DNA from: Pochonia chlamydosporia 170
Taxonomy: Eukaryota > Ascomycota > Sordariomycetes > Hypocreales > Clavicipitaceae
Assembly (NCBI RefSeq): GCF_001653235.2
Contig: NW_019154046.1
Span: forward strand, 310,001-374,000
DNA: 64,000 bases
Direction: 5' to 3'
Position 1 is the stretch's first letter. Each line of letters begins with the position of its first letter. A program made the translations under genes and the position numbers. Below, piece by piece: positions 35,183 through 46,637 of the stretch. Under the pieces are notes generated by a model. The model saw only the letters and a program-made list of their open reading frames with translations, made no database searches and was not told the origin of the DNA.

Positions 35183-37173
35183 TTATGAGGTCCGATTCAT
35201 GAAACGGCGAATCCGGGTGGCAAATGAAGATAAATCAATTTTTCTCTCTTCCAACCGTTCAGCAGCCTCCCATACCTGCCTTTCTTCTGCAGTGATTAGT
35301 CCTGTGTCGAGGTCCATAGACTTTGGTTTTACGTGTGACGTTCGTAGGAGTACTTTCGACCCAAAAATGAGAATCAAGTGTACTAGAATGCCAGTATACG
35401 CGAAGAAAAATGTTTTTAAATCAAATGAAGGAATAAATGATGATATACCTGAGAGGTGGCTGTCAGAGATCGTGAGCATTGGCCAGCTGGAACCAATATA
35501 CTTACCATTAAACAGAACAATAAGGCAGGTCATAAATAGACTAAAAGATGCGCGTATAACCATCCAGCGCTCCCTGAATGGCAAAGTTGTATGCGGGAGG
35601 GACTGGGCTTTCATCCCGCGGCGGAGTGATAAGTATGTAACTAAAATGCTGATCCAGTTGAACAAGCCGAAGACTGTGGCAAGCGATACCAGGTTGCTAA
35701 AGACTTTGCTACTTCCCTCAGAGGTATTCATGAGAGCTAGCAGAAAGAACAGCGAGGATATTCCTACTGCAAAGACTGGGACGCTGCCGTAGGTTCTTGT
35801 TAGCAATTGTGGAAGATGGCCATCACGGGCAAGCCCGTATAGCGTTCTGGAAGATATGTAGATGTCTATGTATTATTAGAACCATTGTCTTAGAAAAGAC
35901 TCAGCAGTCTTAGCTTACCTGAATTGGCGGCACTTAGGACAAAGACAAGCAAACAGCCGTTGACGATGCCTGGCAGTGTACGTATTCCGGCATCGGCAAT
36001 AGCAACAATGAATGGAGATGCGCCTACAACCCGAGACTTAGTCAGTGTACTTGATAACTGGTATGCACTGGACTCACCTGCTCCTGTTTTCGATTTGGTC
36101 GCCGTCATCAATCCCGGGCTGTTGTATGGTACCACCATGCCCAACAGGAGAACTGTGCCAACGTACAGGATCATGATTCTCCAAGCTGTTTGTCTGATAG
36201 CTTTTGGGATAACTCGCCATGGTTTCTCGGCTTCTCCAAATGCCAACCCAACCATTTCAGTTCCCATATATGCAAAGCCAGCGTTCACCATGCATGCCCA
36301 CCAACCCAAGAATCTGCCCATGGATCCTTCCACGAGGTATGCATTGAATGAGCCCGGGTCGCGCCAGTAACGAAACCCCAGCCTGTCACCTTTGGGAGCG
36401 CCTCCGAGGTCGATAATCAGGCAGAGTAGCATCAATCCTACAATTACAAGAGTCTTGATGATGGAGGCTGCAAACTCTACCTCTCCGAAGATCTTGACAG
36501 GGCAAAACTACACCAACAAACAACAATTAACCTCGAGGTATTAACTCGATAGGAAATGTAGAGAGCTCACATTTATAAAAATAATGGGGACAGCAAATGT
36601 GACAACCCAGACACCAACGTTGACATTTGGGAGCCAATATTGCATTATGAGACCCGAAGCGGTGAGGTTGTTTGCCAAAAGCACGGAATACTTGCAAAAG
36701 TAATTGAAGCCAGTTGCACAACTACCCAATTCGCAGTGATTAGCCTGATGTGGGCAGGAGATGAGTTGAAAAGGGCTCGTGTTGGTAGAATGCAAACTGG
36801 ATTCAGTCACCTACCCATAAGCTGGGTCAACAAATCTCGCGGCATAACCACTGAAACCTTTGTCCATCGGAAAGGCAGTAGCCATTTCTCCATACGCAGC
36901 AAGGACATTATAACAGATAAATCCCATCACAATCATGGAGATCAGCAGCGAACCAGGCCCTCCTTTCGCCAAGGCAGAACCTGTTGCAATCAGAAGACCT
37001 GTGCCAATTGCACCTGCAATGGAGAACATGCCGATTTGACGACTGTTTAGGCTCCTCTTGAGTTGGCCACGGCTGGTTTCAGCAGACTTTGGTTGCGATT
37101 CGTCGACGCATGTTTTCTCTTGGGTGACGCTAAACTCGCGCTGATCTAGGCTTGCTTTTGGGGAGAGTTGCAT
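35183..37173 (-). CDS. Amino-acid permease (YAT/AAP family)
   Basis: Exons 37173-36815, 36721-36571, 36507-36078, 36023-35919 and 35865-35183 keep frame and give 575 residues. The cytosolic N-terminus ends in KRSLNSRQIGMFSIAGAIGTGLLIATG, the family hallmark at helix 1. Further marks are ALAKGGPGSLL, NVLAAYGEMATAFPMDKGFSGYAARFVDPAYG, GFRYWRDPG, AGFAYMGTEMVGLAFGEAEKP and SAANSDIYISSRTLYGLARDGHLPQ. About 12 membrane helices fit. It imports amino acids by proton symport at the plasma membrane. It lies next to, and is divergently transcribed from, an aminotransferase gene, so the two may serve one catabolic route. Confidence 0.93.
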
Positions 37174-38325
37174 GATAACTCGTGTATGGCATCTACAATA
37201 ATATGATGTGAGCTTAGAAGATGTATATTAGTTATGGAGACTAGATGGAAGGTATATGATAAAGTGAAGTGGAATCACGGCGTATTTCTACCTTGCTCTA
37301 CTCCGTAGTGTCGTGGGTAATTCCCATCGCTTGCTGCTGGCTCGGCGCCGAACGACCGACCACCTTGCAAAGTGGCTTTCTGGGGAAACAGCCACAATAA
37401 TAAACCTATCAAGAATTGGAATCCGATATACACCTCTGTGTCTCATTGGCACATGGAGGAAGCCTTGTCATGAACCTATCATCCGTTATGCAGCCCCTAG
37501 TCAAGTAACGCGGCCGTCATCTCCAAGGAAGTAACTGAGGATTGAGATGAGGCACTAAAACCGCACTATTGGTGCATTGTTTCCCTTTTTTGACGTCAAG
37601 CCACGATGTCAGGACTCCACTGGCCAGTAACGCCGCATGTGGACAATGGCACGTATAGTTCTTACTTTCACCAGGGTCGTAAACGAGTTACGAGTTATCT
37701 GTTTACATTGTCGAAGGACGAAATGATCAGAAAGGCGTTTTATTGGGTTCCAAATTGGTCAGTTTTTTCTTTTTTTTTTTTTTTTTTTTTGGCAAACTTG
37801 AACATAACTAGCACGCCCGGCTCGCAATTTCCGCCACTGTCTTACGAGTCTCGCCTTTGACGGCGGCTAGCCGCTGCAACTTGTCCGATGTCGAAAAGGT
37901 CCAGGGCACGCTTTTCATTGCCGGTATTTCCGGCGAGTAACCATCAGGCAACCTGTGGCTCCGAGGCTTCTTAAACCTTTCGGTCAAATATAACCGAGAC
38001 AAACAATCACATCATTTACAGGCTCGAGGATCAGCTCTGGTTGCGAGACGCCATGAATACGTAACAAGCTAACCTTGCAGTAAATCCGTCACTTAAAGTG
38101 GATTGTTAGCTAAGGAGAGACAAAGCGAAGCAATGGCGCCGTATTGCGGCTTTGTGATCAACATTCGGCCCTTCGGCGCCGAAACGCCGTTCCCAAGACA
38201 GATCCACGATTCCCCAATGACGATATATATAACCGACTTTGCACCAACGACAATACTGACGGGAAATAGTTTCCGTCGTATGACTACTACAGCATTTTCA
38301 ACATCGATATCCACTTTGTACGAAT
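37174..38325. promoter_or_regulatory. Divergent promoter region between permease and aminotransferase
   Basis: The 1.15-kb gap lies between two divergent starts (37173 and 38326). It contains a long poly-T tract (unbroken at 37770-37790). Poly(dA:dT) tracts of this kind commonly keep fungal promoters free of nucleosomes. No gene seen. A Zn2Cys6 regulator gene sits nearby at 39929-42338. Confidence 0.4.
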
Positions 38326-39867
38326 ATGGGGTCTTTGGCCACCGGCAGCAGTCTTCTGACTAAGGAAGCAAGGAAGCTGCATCTCTCCCCTACGCTTCAA
38401 ATCAATGAGCTGGTACAAGAACGCCTCAATAAGGGCAAGCGCGTATTACATCTAGGCTTCGGAGAAGCGACTTTTCCCATTCAAAAGGATGTCCTTGAAG
38501 CACATCGTCAGACTAGCCAAAACACCAGCTATCTCCCAGTGGCAGGCTTGATGAAGCTTAGAGAGGTTAGAAAAACTCCCAACTACTAGCCAAACTTGAC
38601 TTCGCTGACGGGATTGTTTAGCGGGTAGCTCAGTTTCAAACCCGCCGTCTGGACACTGCTATTAGTGCGGATAATGTAGTTATTGCTCCGGGGTCAAAGC
38701 CGCTTCTGTTCGCCCTCTTTGACATCCTGCAAGGCGACGTGCTGCTCCCACGTCCGTCTTGGGTTAGTTACGAGCCTCAAGTGTTGCATGCTGGGAAGCG
38801 TGTCTTTTGGGTGGAAACAGACGACGGCGACAGACATACTATTACAGGTAAGCAAATCATTACCTAGAATCCTGTAGGATTTAGCGAATCGTTGTATTAA
38901 TACATCCAATCATCAACAGCATCATCACTTAACAGCACATACAAGCAAGCCGTAACAGCCGGAGGCAATCCTCGTATAATGTTGATCAACAGCCCCTCCA
39001 ATCCCACTGGACAAGTGTTCTCGGAGTCAACTATTGGCATTATTAGTCAATTCTGTCAAGAACACGACATTACTCTCATATCTGATGAGATCTACTCAGA
39101 CGTTCATTTTGAAGAAGGTGCTGCACCTAGCGTCTGCGCCGGAAGTGGATTCAATTCTGGAAAAGTGATACTCACGGGAGGTCTGTCCAAGGTTTGTGCT
39201 GATCTCCATTCTCAATGAGTACGCACTTAATACTGACTTGCTCTTTCAGACATATTCAGCTGGTGGCTGGCGGGTAGGCTTTGCCATTTTCCCTTCTAAT
39301 GACTTTGGCACCCTCGTTCGCAATACAATTCTGGCATATGCCTCGGAATGTTGGTCAGCAGCTTCGGCTCCGGCTCAAGAGGCTGCAGCAGTTGCATTTG
39401 ACACGAGTTCTTCCATGGATCTTTACCGGCAACAAGTGGCAGCATTACACAAGCAGTGCACTGTTAGGCTATACGACGCTCTCCGAGGCTGTGGCCTGGC
39501 AGTCCCTGAGCCTAGAGGGGCTTTTTACGTCTACCCGTCTTTCCACCCTTATACGAAGGAGTTGGAAGCTTTGGGTCTATTCACAAGCCTTGAGTTGTCT
39601 CGATGGTTGATCGAAGAATGCGGCATTGCTGCTCTGCCCGGTTCGGCGTTTGGGGAAGATGATGGAGGGTTAAAAGGTGGTCGATATCGCCTACGAATGG
39701 CTACTAGCTATTTGTACTTTCGCAATCAGGACGAGAGGTATACTAAAGGATATGAACTACTACGGACGGCTTTAGACACTGAGAAGGAACTGGAGCTACC
39801 GCTGCTGGATGAGGCAATAAAGGCGATCCAGGAAGCGGTTGAGAAACTCAAGGGTGTAAATTGTTGA
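38326..39867 (+). CDS. PLP-dependent class I/II aminotransferase
   Basis: Exons 38326-38565, 38622-38847, 38920-39191 and 39250-39867 add to 451 residues. Fold-type I marks: VLHLGFGEATFP at the N-terminus, VIAPGSKPLLFALFDIL, LPRPSWVSYEPQ, INSPSNPTGQVFSE, ISDEIYSDVHF, and GGLSKTYSAGGWRVG, where the Lys of LSK forms the Schiff base with PLP. RLRMATSYL near the C-terminus carries the Arg that binds the substrate carboxylate. It resembles aspartate/aromatic-type aminotransferases and ACC-synthase-like enzymes; the exact substrate cannot be read. No targeting peptide is seen, so it is probably cytosolic. Context with the amino-acid permease and a Zn2Cys6 factor suggests amino-acid catabolism. Confidence 0.9.
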
Positions 39868-39928
39868 ACATATGCACTACCCTCACCAAAATATGTTACA
39901 GTTATTTAAAATCATGAGCTGGCTTCAA

Positions 39929-42338
39929 CTAGCTCATGTACATACGCTGACCCTGATCGCCAATGTCCGTGTCGTGACCAAACACGTCCAAAAATGACTG
40001 CGCGCCGTCAGTGCCGAAAACCTCGCGAAACAATTCACTCCTCTCCCAATTTCCTGATATGCCGGTATCTAGAAACGTAGAGGCGTCGATTCCGAGGTAA
40101 TCAATCGACTCCATCCCATCTATTTCTGAGAACATTGCAGGAGCCTGCCCTTCGGTGGCTGTACCCTGCGTGTTCGGAGCATATCCTGCTGCCATCATAC
40201 CTTCACGACCGCTATTCTCATTACTTTCATTCTTGGACGTAAGTTCTGTAGAAATGAGTCCGAGAGTGTTATCCGCGAGCATTTCGAACTGGCTGTCCAG
40301 TTTGGCCAGCAAATCTTCATTCCAGCGCTCATTCATAATGGCAAGGCAAACAGAGCACTTGCGGCACCAGGATGGCAGATCAACGAGGAGGAAGCGTAAA
40401 CCCGCGCGGGCAGCTAATCTGGTGTGACAAGTCCTAGCAGTACATAACATTGTCACGCCGGCGAATAGTACACCCTGCACAAGCATCCATGAGAGTGGAA
40501 CGTTGCTTGTTCTCAGTACCTCAGTTACATCATCAATGTAGCCGCCTGCTGAACGAATACATCGTTCAAGTGAATCATCAGAGGGCTGAGGGCACAGAGG
40601 GCTGGCGCGGTGAAGAACAAACACTGTACCATGATACAGGCGGTGCCAATAACTAAATGTTGAGTTACTCCAAAGGTTGTATCAAAAGGTAGCATGAACA
40701 GTTTCAACATCTTTAACGTACTGGTATGGATACGCGGTATCCTTATCTTGCAAACACACACTCCGCAGGGCATCTCTCCACTGGTCCAACTCGGACTGAA
40801 GATCGGCGATAATATTCTCTCGCTGAGATGGAGTAACGTCATGCATTTTGCCATAGTAGACTTGAGATATGATGCGACTCTGAATTTGTCTGTGTTTAAT
40901 GTGGTGGATGGCAGAAGATGCTGCTTCAGAGGTATCAGCAGGGAGTCTCGACGTTATATGCTCCTCACCAATCGAGGGAGGTCGACCAAGGTTGTATGAC
41001 AAGGTTATCTCAATAGCGTATGCAGTCCAGAAGACGCGACTCCGTTCGTCAATGTCTCTCGTAGAGACTTGGTTGAGCTTAGGGACATAGTGCAGCCCTA
41101 TTTCTACAGCTGTCTGTGATGATGAGCACATATTAGTAAGTAAGAATGCTATATTGCTGAAAAGATAATACTTACCCGCATAGCCATGCCAGCGAGTTGC
41201 CACTGGCTAGAGCCAACAGGATGATAGAAACAATATATGCATATGAGAAGCAATGCCTTGATAAACATGACACTGGGGCGGAGATGTTCCATACTGAACT
41301 GAAAGTGTTGGGAAGCCTTTGTAAAGAGTTCAGCGGGCGACGGTGCCTTCTCTGATGGACTAAGTTTCCTCGGGTCGGTTTGTAGTTGCTTAACGGCGTT
41401 GGGGCGGTTCGTCGCACCTAGTGCCATGATCACATAGAATATGCTCATCTCTTGACCCAGGGATCCTACGACGTTGTGTGACTGAGCGGCGCTGCATTTC
41501 ATGATCAAGTCGTCTAGAGACTCCAAGTCAAACAACGCGTAAACAGGGTGCACCCACAATTTGTATGACTGCAGTAGCAGCTGAACCTCGTCTGGGGATA
41601 TATGCCGATCATCTGTGGCATTATTTGACAACTCTCTCACAGCACTGCTACCAGAATGTTGTTGTCTCCCTGCGGGTTGCTGTCGGCTACATGATTGCAC
41701 GAGAGCTATTGCTGATGTCGCAAATGCAGCTCCACTGGAAGGGCCAAGATATCTCGACTCGCCGGTTGCATTGAGGGCAAGAAGGCCCATCTCGGGAGCG
41801 TCATCATCATTCCTATTCGATGATGGGTTCGTGGCAATAGAGCTCAGGTCCTGAGTCCGGGAGCGATTGTGGCTGTCTTGGCTTGTATCTGGAGTATGGC
41901 CGTGCAGGAGTCCCTCATCCTTTCCTTGAGCTACTTCGAGAGATGTACCGGTCGGGACAGTTTTGCAGTCCATACCCAAGACTCGTGATAGTTCATTTTC
42001 AAGCCAGTGAATTCTCCTCTGGGCTTCTTTTACGGCTCTGGACCGGCATTAGCGAGTCTGATTCTCGATCGCCGAGTACATTCACGGAAGATAACTTACC
42101 GTGCACTGTCACTCTTTCGAGGCCGGGCATACGGCTCACATGAGATGTCAGCCTGGCTGCAATTCCGACAATCCGGGTAACCGGTACACTAAACTCCGTG
42201 TTAATTGGAGGACTTAAGTGAAGACCGACGGGCTCAGTTCGAGCTAGTCATTCCCTATAATGGTCATGAATGGGCATGCCTTACTCTAACTTTCTTCTCA
42301 TGACACCGAAGGCACGCTCGTACCGAGGAGTTAGTCAT
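39929..42338 (-). CDS. Zn2Cys6 transcription factor with fungal_trans domain
   Basis: Exons 42338-42285, 42188-42100, 42037-41176, 41113-40722 and 40652-39929 add to 706 residues. The binuclear zinc cluster is intact but split by intron 1: C9-x2-C12-x6-C19-x5-C25-x2-C28-x6-C35 (ACLRCHEKKVR joined to CTGYPDCRNC). A short coiled coil follows (VKEAQRRIHWLENELSRVL). The fungal_trans middle domain includes LLLQSYKLWVHPVYALFD, MSIFYVIMALGA, LLICIYCFYHP, AVEIGLHY, RSRVFWTAYAIEITLSYNLGRPP and YHGTVFVLHRAS. The C-terminus is acidic and Gly/Ser-rich, as in an activation region. It is convergent with the aminotransferase, with 61 bp between stops. The first exon is only 54 nt, so the zinc cluster is easily lost in automatic models. 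Confidence 0.9.
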
Positions 42339-43148
42339 CAATTCTGCACGCGAGGCTCCGAGAGCATGGGATTCTCTAGCATCAGGGCTGTTCAGTTGTT
42401 TGTGGCGATGTGGAACTCGGCGATGGATGGCCGACGTCTTTCTTATATAACAGGCAACACTAGTAATTTGTGGAGGTTCGGCGCCGACGTTGCCGAATGA
42501 CTCGAGAATCCGAAATTGTGGCTGATGTGGGCGTTTGTGTTGGAGATATTCCTAGCCAGATTGCAGTATGCTCGCCCTGCAAGTCGTTCAATGACAATTA
42601 CTGATATACTTGGCGATAATGACATGATGATCGCTTTTCAGCTCGAGTTATGTATTCTACTTCTCGTCCCATTGAGCTTGCTTTATAAGCTCAATGGTTA
42701 ATCTGCACTGCAGACAATCCGATTACCCCGACATTAGATAAAACACCGAGTCATTTCTACACTTGCGCATAACTCTACAGAGGTAGGCAACTTGTAACTT
42801 CTGAGCCTTTAAAGCTTAAGAGTATACATTATTTTACACTTTCATGATGCTCGGCGACATTAAATTTCCCTTTTCGGTTTTTAGTTGTATATTTCTACAA
42901 TCGACCCGTCCACGGCGACATCGAACAACATTGCCAACGGCTCTAACTCTCTGCCCCATCCGTATTTACTGTGCTCTTCACGTGCCCCGGAAATCAGTGT
43001 GAAGAAACCAGCATGAAGAATGCTGGCTCTTTAACCACCCAATAGCCAAGGGTGTTCATCTCCGTTGAGACCCCCATGATTAAGCATTTCTTGCAACTTG
43101 TCCCCCTCATGTAAACAACTAGTATCATATTCCAATACATTCATAGCT
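42339..43148. other. Intergenic, 0.8 kb
   Basis: Promoter side of the Zn2Cys6 gene and 3' side of the small membrane protein gene. Short frames only; nothing recognised. Confidence 0.35.
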
Positions 43149-43628
43149 TTATTCTTTGAATGGCCGAGTTTCTTCACTGCTGCGTCGGCTGGCTACCACA
43201 TTCTTAGCCTTTGGCTGCCGCCCTTTTTCGAAAGCTAAAATGCCTATCTGTACAATAATCATGACAACCGAAGCCAACCACACAATAAGCAAAACCAAAC
43301 CAACGAGTATTAATATCCCTACAAGCAGCCACGTAAGAAATAGATTTGCCATCCCACTTGTTCCTCTACTTCCGCCGTTGATCTTGCTTATACCCGACAC
43401 ATATACGTTTCCCAACCAATAGCCGTCTAGTAGCTCAATTCCTAAAATCATCCCGTAGAAAACGACTCTTGTGAGCCTCTTTGAATTTGAGACATTTAGG
43501 CTGTCTGTAAAGTTATATGTCAATGGCAGAAAGACTATTGCTGCAGCTGTGATGCCGGTGCAGACGATGAACAGGAATCCATTTGGTTCCGCAAGTAGTG
43601 AGGAGGTAATTGCCAGACTAGTGGCCAT
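43149..43628 (-). CDS. Small four-helix membrane protein of unknown function
   Basis: A single exon of 159 codons. Hydrophobic segments: FLFIVCTGITAAAIVFLPL (about 18-36), VVFYGMILGIELLDGYWL (about 55-72), LFLTWLLVGILILVGLVLLI and its continuation into VMIIVQIGILAF (about 97-132). A Gly/Ser loop (NGGSRGTSGM) separates the halves, and the C-terminus is basic and polar (EKGRQPKAKNVVASRR). The run of membrane segments in one uninterrupted frame is unlikely by chance, so I take it as a gene. I do not recognise a family. Confidence 0.65.
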   Translation of the reverse strand: MATSLAITSSLLAEPNGFLFIVCTGITAAAIVFLPLTYNFTDSLNVSNSKRLTRVVFYGMILGIELLDGYWLGNVYVSGISKINGGSRGTSGMANLFLTWLLVGILILVGLVLLIVWLASVVMIIVQIGILAFEKGRQPKAKNVVASRRSSEETRPFKE

Positions 43629-44482
43629 AGTAGGCTAGAGTGAGAATGAGGAGATGAGAATATTTGTTTGAGATAATGAACAGCTTGGTAGGTAGCTATG
43701 CTGTCTCTGGTGCTGGTCCCAGTCGGTGGCGCACGGGAATCAGGGGATCTTGTAGGAGGGAAAACAAACGTGCGACGAACAGCCAGACGAAGTCAGGTAG
43801 GTCTCTAAAAGGCAACCAGCATTTGGTGGCGTTTTGAAAATCAAGGGTTGCGACCAACCGTACTTGAGATATCCTTGTCCGGCCACACAGTCCAACCAAT
43901 CGCCTGGTATACTTGAAGAAACCAGACATTTGAACGTCGCGGGCGGCTGACCTGGGTTGCTCACTGCATCGAACTAGCCTGCTTACTCCCTGTTGCAATG
44001 CAACGGGAAGCATGTTGAAACCCTTGTAAACAACTCGCAAGTACTGTTGCCAAATCCAACACCAACCAACATACTATAAGAGGTATCTCAACGGCAGGTT
44101 TCTATGAAGGAAGAGTAAAGGGAAGAGGTCAAAAATACATTTTAAACGTGTACACCACGATAAAAACTACTTTTATCGGGGGTAACTGCTTTAGGAAGAT
44201 GCCGCGTAACAAATTATTCCCGCCCTCATGTGGTAGCTAGATGCCATCGTCATGGGCTCGATGCATACTGCAACAAGGCAACTCACATTCAAATACCAGC
44301 TTTGAGTGTTCAAATAGCTCAACCTCAGATAGAAACATAAAATCTATAAATTGAACAGCTTTTCCATGCATGGGAAGATAAAAATCTTGGATATCAGTCG
44401 ACCAAGTACAATTTCACTTTCAAAGACGAGATCTTTAATATACTTCTTCCATTTCTCAAAGAATTAGTTCTTCAAGTCTAAC
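43629..44482. other. Intergenic, 0.85 kb
   Basis: Divergent promoters of the membrane protein and the secreted protein should lie here. A minus-strand frame at 43696-44040 has no domain character. Confidence 0.35.
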
Positions 44483-45292
44483 ATGAAGAAATTCATCCCC
44501 ATTCTTTCATACCTCTTTGCCTTCGGGCTAGCTGACCGGGAAAGTCGAGATCTCCCAGACGGGCTCCCAGTTGGCCTTCACGCAGAGTACGTTCTTCCCG
44601 GCAGTGAGGAGCGTATTCAGCTCTGGCTCCCAGAGCATGATGGGCCGGTCAAAACAAAGCAGCTCACCACGGCTTTTGTTCCCACCGTTCACTATGAGCG
44701 TCGTATCGACCATTCTGGTCTGTATGAGCGCGACATCTGCGCCTACATTACAGACTGCGCAGGAAGGGCCTACTCAACTGCAGCAGCCTGGGGCGCCGTC
44801 GCCAAAGTAGCTACTGTAACCACTTGCCAAGGAGTGGCTGGCGCTGTTAGCGATTATCTCACTGAGAATAACTACGCAAATACCAAAGACATTATCATTA
44901 AGGGCGTAGTTGTTGGCATTGCTGTCAACTTGGCGTCGGTGGCGCCAGGATACTGGATCAATGCCAAACTAGAAGCCACCAACGCTGATACCAACGGACG
45001 CAATGATATTTGCGGTGAAAAGGACCCCAAGACGTTTTCCGGCAATGCTGCCAGTGCCGTCTATGAGTTCTGCCTCTCTATACAGAAAGAGCAGAAGGAG
45101 CAGGCTACGGCCAACTTTGACACCCTTGACACCACTGATGGAAACGGTAATAACCGTGGTGGCTTCCAAGGGCGTGCTAAGCTATTCATCTCGGAACAGG
45201 CAGCTACTTGGGGTGATATCTGCCGTAATGATTATGGAATTGACTGGAAGGCTAAGATGCGTCGCACATTCGGTGGTCTTACTGCCAACTGA
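44483..45292 (+). CDS. Secreted protein of unknown function with propeptide-like N-terminus
   Basis: A single exon of 269 codons. A signal peptide (MKKFIPILSYLFAFGLA) is followed by a polar region with basic motifs (HYERRIDHSG), a possible Kex2-type cleavage site. The rest has six cysteines (YERDIC, TDCAG, TTCQG, DICGEK, EFCLS, DICRN) and two Ala/Gly/Val-rich hydrophobic stretches (TAAAWGAVAKVATVTTCQGV; IIKGVVVGIAVNLASVAPGY) that could be amphipathic or membrane-active. The C-terminus (GRAKLFISEQAATWGDIC) looks globular. The layout recalls processed secreted toxins or effectors, but I recognise no family and claim no activity. Confidence 0.75.
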   Translation: MKKFIPILSYLFAFGLADRESRDLPDGLPVGLHAEYVLPGSEERIQLWLPEHDGPVKTKQLTTAFVPTVHYERRIDHSGLYERDICAYITDCAGRAYSTAAAWGAVAKVATVTTCQGVAGAVSDYLTENNYANTKDIIIKGVVVGIAVNLASVAPGYWINAKLEATNADTNGRNDICGEKDPKTFSGNAASAVYEFCLSIQKEQKEQATANFDTLDTTDGNGNNRGGFQGRAKLFISEQAATWGDICRNDYGIDWKAKMRRTFGGLTAN

Positions 45293-46637
45293 AACCAAGT
45301 GTATCCATTACAGCCAGGTTTTACCTCTCGTCATCGGGGCATTAGGGTCTGGGCTGGGTTGGCGCAGGCTCTTACTGACTTTGTCACACCTGTAAGCATT
45401 GAATGCTGGACAGGATGAGAATGATAAGAATTCTCCTTCTTGAATACATACATGAAACTATTAGCTTCAATTTACATACAAATACAATTATTGCGAACTA
45501 GAAGATTTTACATATCTCAATAGCCATCATCAGCTTCTTTGACATACTTAGTCCAATTCCCCCCATGTCTAAGAATAGCAATACGGTATATCAGGCGTAT
45601 ACCTAAACAACTAGGTAATCTGGTTTCACTTTTGGCAAATCGTGGCTTTTTAAGCTAGCAACGGCATTAAGTCATTTGGTCCATTGGACTTACCTTGCCT
45701 CCTGCGGCACCATCAATCCAAACAACAGCTACGTAAATGAGAAGATTGTCAGTCGCAATGAGATGGTGGTTGCAGCTACTAAGCAAGTTTGCTACATCTG
45801 TCAATTGAAGACATCCCAATTGCTCAGTCAGTCATCTCTATACAAGGATCCGGCCACAGTTCAATTCCTCCATGGCTACAACAACGCATAACCTGCGAAA
45901 TCAGCAAGGGAGTCCTCAACATGTCGCAATTTTTACGAGATAGGTAAGAGCTGCGAGAAATGTTTAAAATCCCGCTAATAACTGAGAACATGCAGTTGTC
46001 AGATCGAAACCTAACAACGACTGAATGAACCTGGTAAGTAAATGTTGTGAGGCCAACACAGAGCTGCAATGCAACTCTAGTCGGATATCGGCACCCAGAA
46101 CTTGCACTAATTATGCAGATAAGACGAGTAGCTCAGTCCCTGCTTGGCAATAGCCGAAAATAATGATTTCCGTAAAGCAATACAGAAATGAGGCACCGGA
46201 AGTGTTGTTTGCGAAATGTAATAACTTGTCAACCCCCAACATTATTCTGGGTATTCGTTCATGAAACAATAGTGTATGTCGACATATTTTCATACGCGCC
46301 TAGAGTGAACCTCTCATTATTGGCTACATGCTTTGGGTCATAATAAATACCATCACCAAACATGAGTTACGGAGTATCAATTCATTTACAAGTAGCCCAT
46401 GACGGTAAGAGACGTTGCCGCACGGCCACAGTTGTGATGCTGAGGATAAAGATGCCAACGCAGTTTGTCTTGGCAGAAGATGTAAATGCAAGTCTAGAAA
46501 CTTCTCGTCATTATGTGTTTCTTTCACTGGCTTCGGACAGAGCAATCTATTTACGAAGAGAAACACACTGCATGTATTCCCACCCTTAACAATACAAAAA
46601 AATACCAAAAGTACGCCCTCGAACAGCAACTACTTCA
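45293..46637. other. Intergenic, 1.3 kb
   Basis: Convergent gap between the secreted protein and the first glycosyltransferase-like gene. AT-rich, with only short frames on both strands. Nothing recognised. Confidence 0.35.

Noticed and set aside
37763..37790. Long poly-T tract as a possible retroposon tail
   Set aside because: No adjacent duplicated target site or retroposed sequence; a promoter poly(dA:dT) tract between divergent genes is simpler.
38621..38650. tRNA-like words (GCGGGTAGCTCAG and TTCAAACCCGCC)
   Set aside because: They lie at the start of aminotransferase exon 2, are far too close together for a tRNA, and the exon splices cleanly in frame.
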